The notes beneath the pieces are model-generated. The model did not search any database. It was given only the letters and a program-made list of their open reading frames with translations, and was not told the origin of the DNA. DNA of 6,565 nt from an uncultured Eggerthellaceae bacterium (GTDB taxonomy: Bacteria; Actinomycetota; Coriobacteriia; Coriobacteriales; Eggerthellaceae): contig CANRPV010000080.1 of the NCBI GenBank assembly GCA_947632575.1, forward strand, positions 1 through 6,565. The letters run 5' to 3'. Positions 6,536-6,565 of this stretch are shown here, one piece after another. Numbering within the stretch: the first letter of the stretch is position 1; every line of letters starts with the position of its first letter. The translations under genes and the position numbers were made by a program.

Positions 6536-6565
6536 GTGAAAGCTTGGATGAAAGCTTTGGAGCGG
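6536..6565 (+). CDS. Possible start of a downstream gene, cut by the window edge
   Basis: GAAGAGG (6521-6527) lies 8 nt before a GTG at 6536 that opens a frame (MKAWMKALER) running to the last base. An in-frame ATG at 6548 is an alternative start. Only ten codons are visible, so the product cannot be named and the call rests on the ribosome binding site alone. Confidence 0.35.
   Translation, partial: MKAWMKALER

Overview
The window reads as ordinary bacterial chromosome of moderate-to-high GC with four substantial coding regions and short spacers. The lineage is not certain. An M28-like protein carrying a long charged disordered stretch, a BarA-type hybrid kinase, an AGCS symporter and a Gly/Ser-plus-acidic NlpC/P60 protein would fit an anaerobic Gram-positive actinobacterium of the Coriobacteriia (Eggerthellaceae-like). 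This is inference from protein style only; no 16S or other marker is present.

Layout. Positions 1-1320 (+) hold the 3' part of a gene that runs in from the left edge: a long, probably disordered, charge-patterned stretch followed by a domain resembling the C-terminal half of an M28 aminopeptidase in which the expected catalytic and metal residues look substituted. A 75-bp convergent gap follows, starting with a degenerate repeat of the gene's last codons and stop. Positions 1396-3273 (-) encode a membrane hybrid sensor histidine kinase (periplasmic or extracellular helical sensor, HisKA, HATPase, receiver). Its best start is 12 codons inside the longest reading frame. A 203-bp divergent control region follows, with repeated CGTWA-containing motifs. 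Positions 3477-4994 (+) encode an AGCS-family sodium:alanine/glycine symporter. A perfect 14-bp hairpin lies between it and positions 5071-6441 (+), a secreted or membrane-anchored NlpC/P60 cysteine peptidase with a Gly/Ser-rich linker, an acidic segment and a C-terminal hydrophobic helix. The last 124 bp hold a terminator-like inverted repeat, a 12-bp direct repeat and perhaps the first ten codons of another gene.

How they may work together. The kinase and the symporter share a divergent control region, so the kinase may respond to or influence amino-acid supply, but no DNA-binding response regulator or HPt protein is in view. The NlpC/P60 enzyme would cut peptidoglycan stem peptides, and the alanine symporter could take up alanine, one of the amino acids of those peptides; this link is speculative. 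I see no CRISPR array, transposase, RNA gene, phage gene or defence system. The most unusual item is the apparently inactive M28-like protein.
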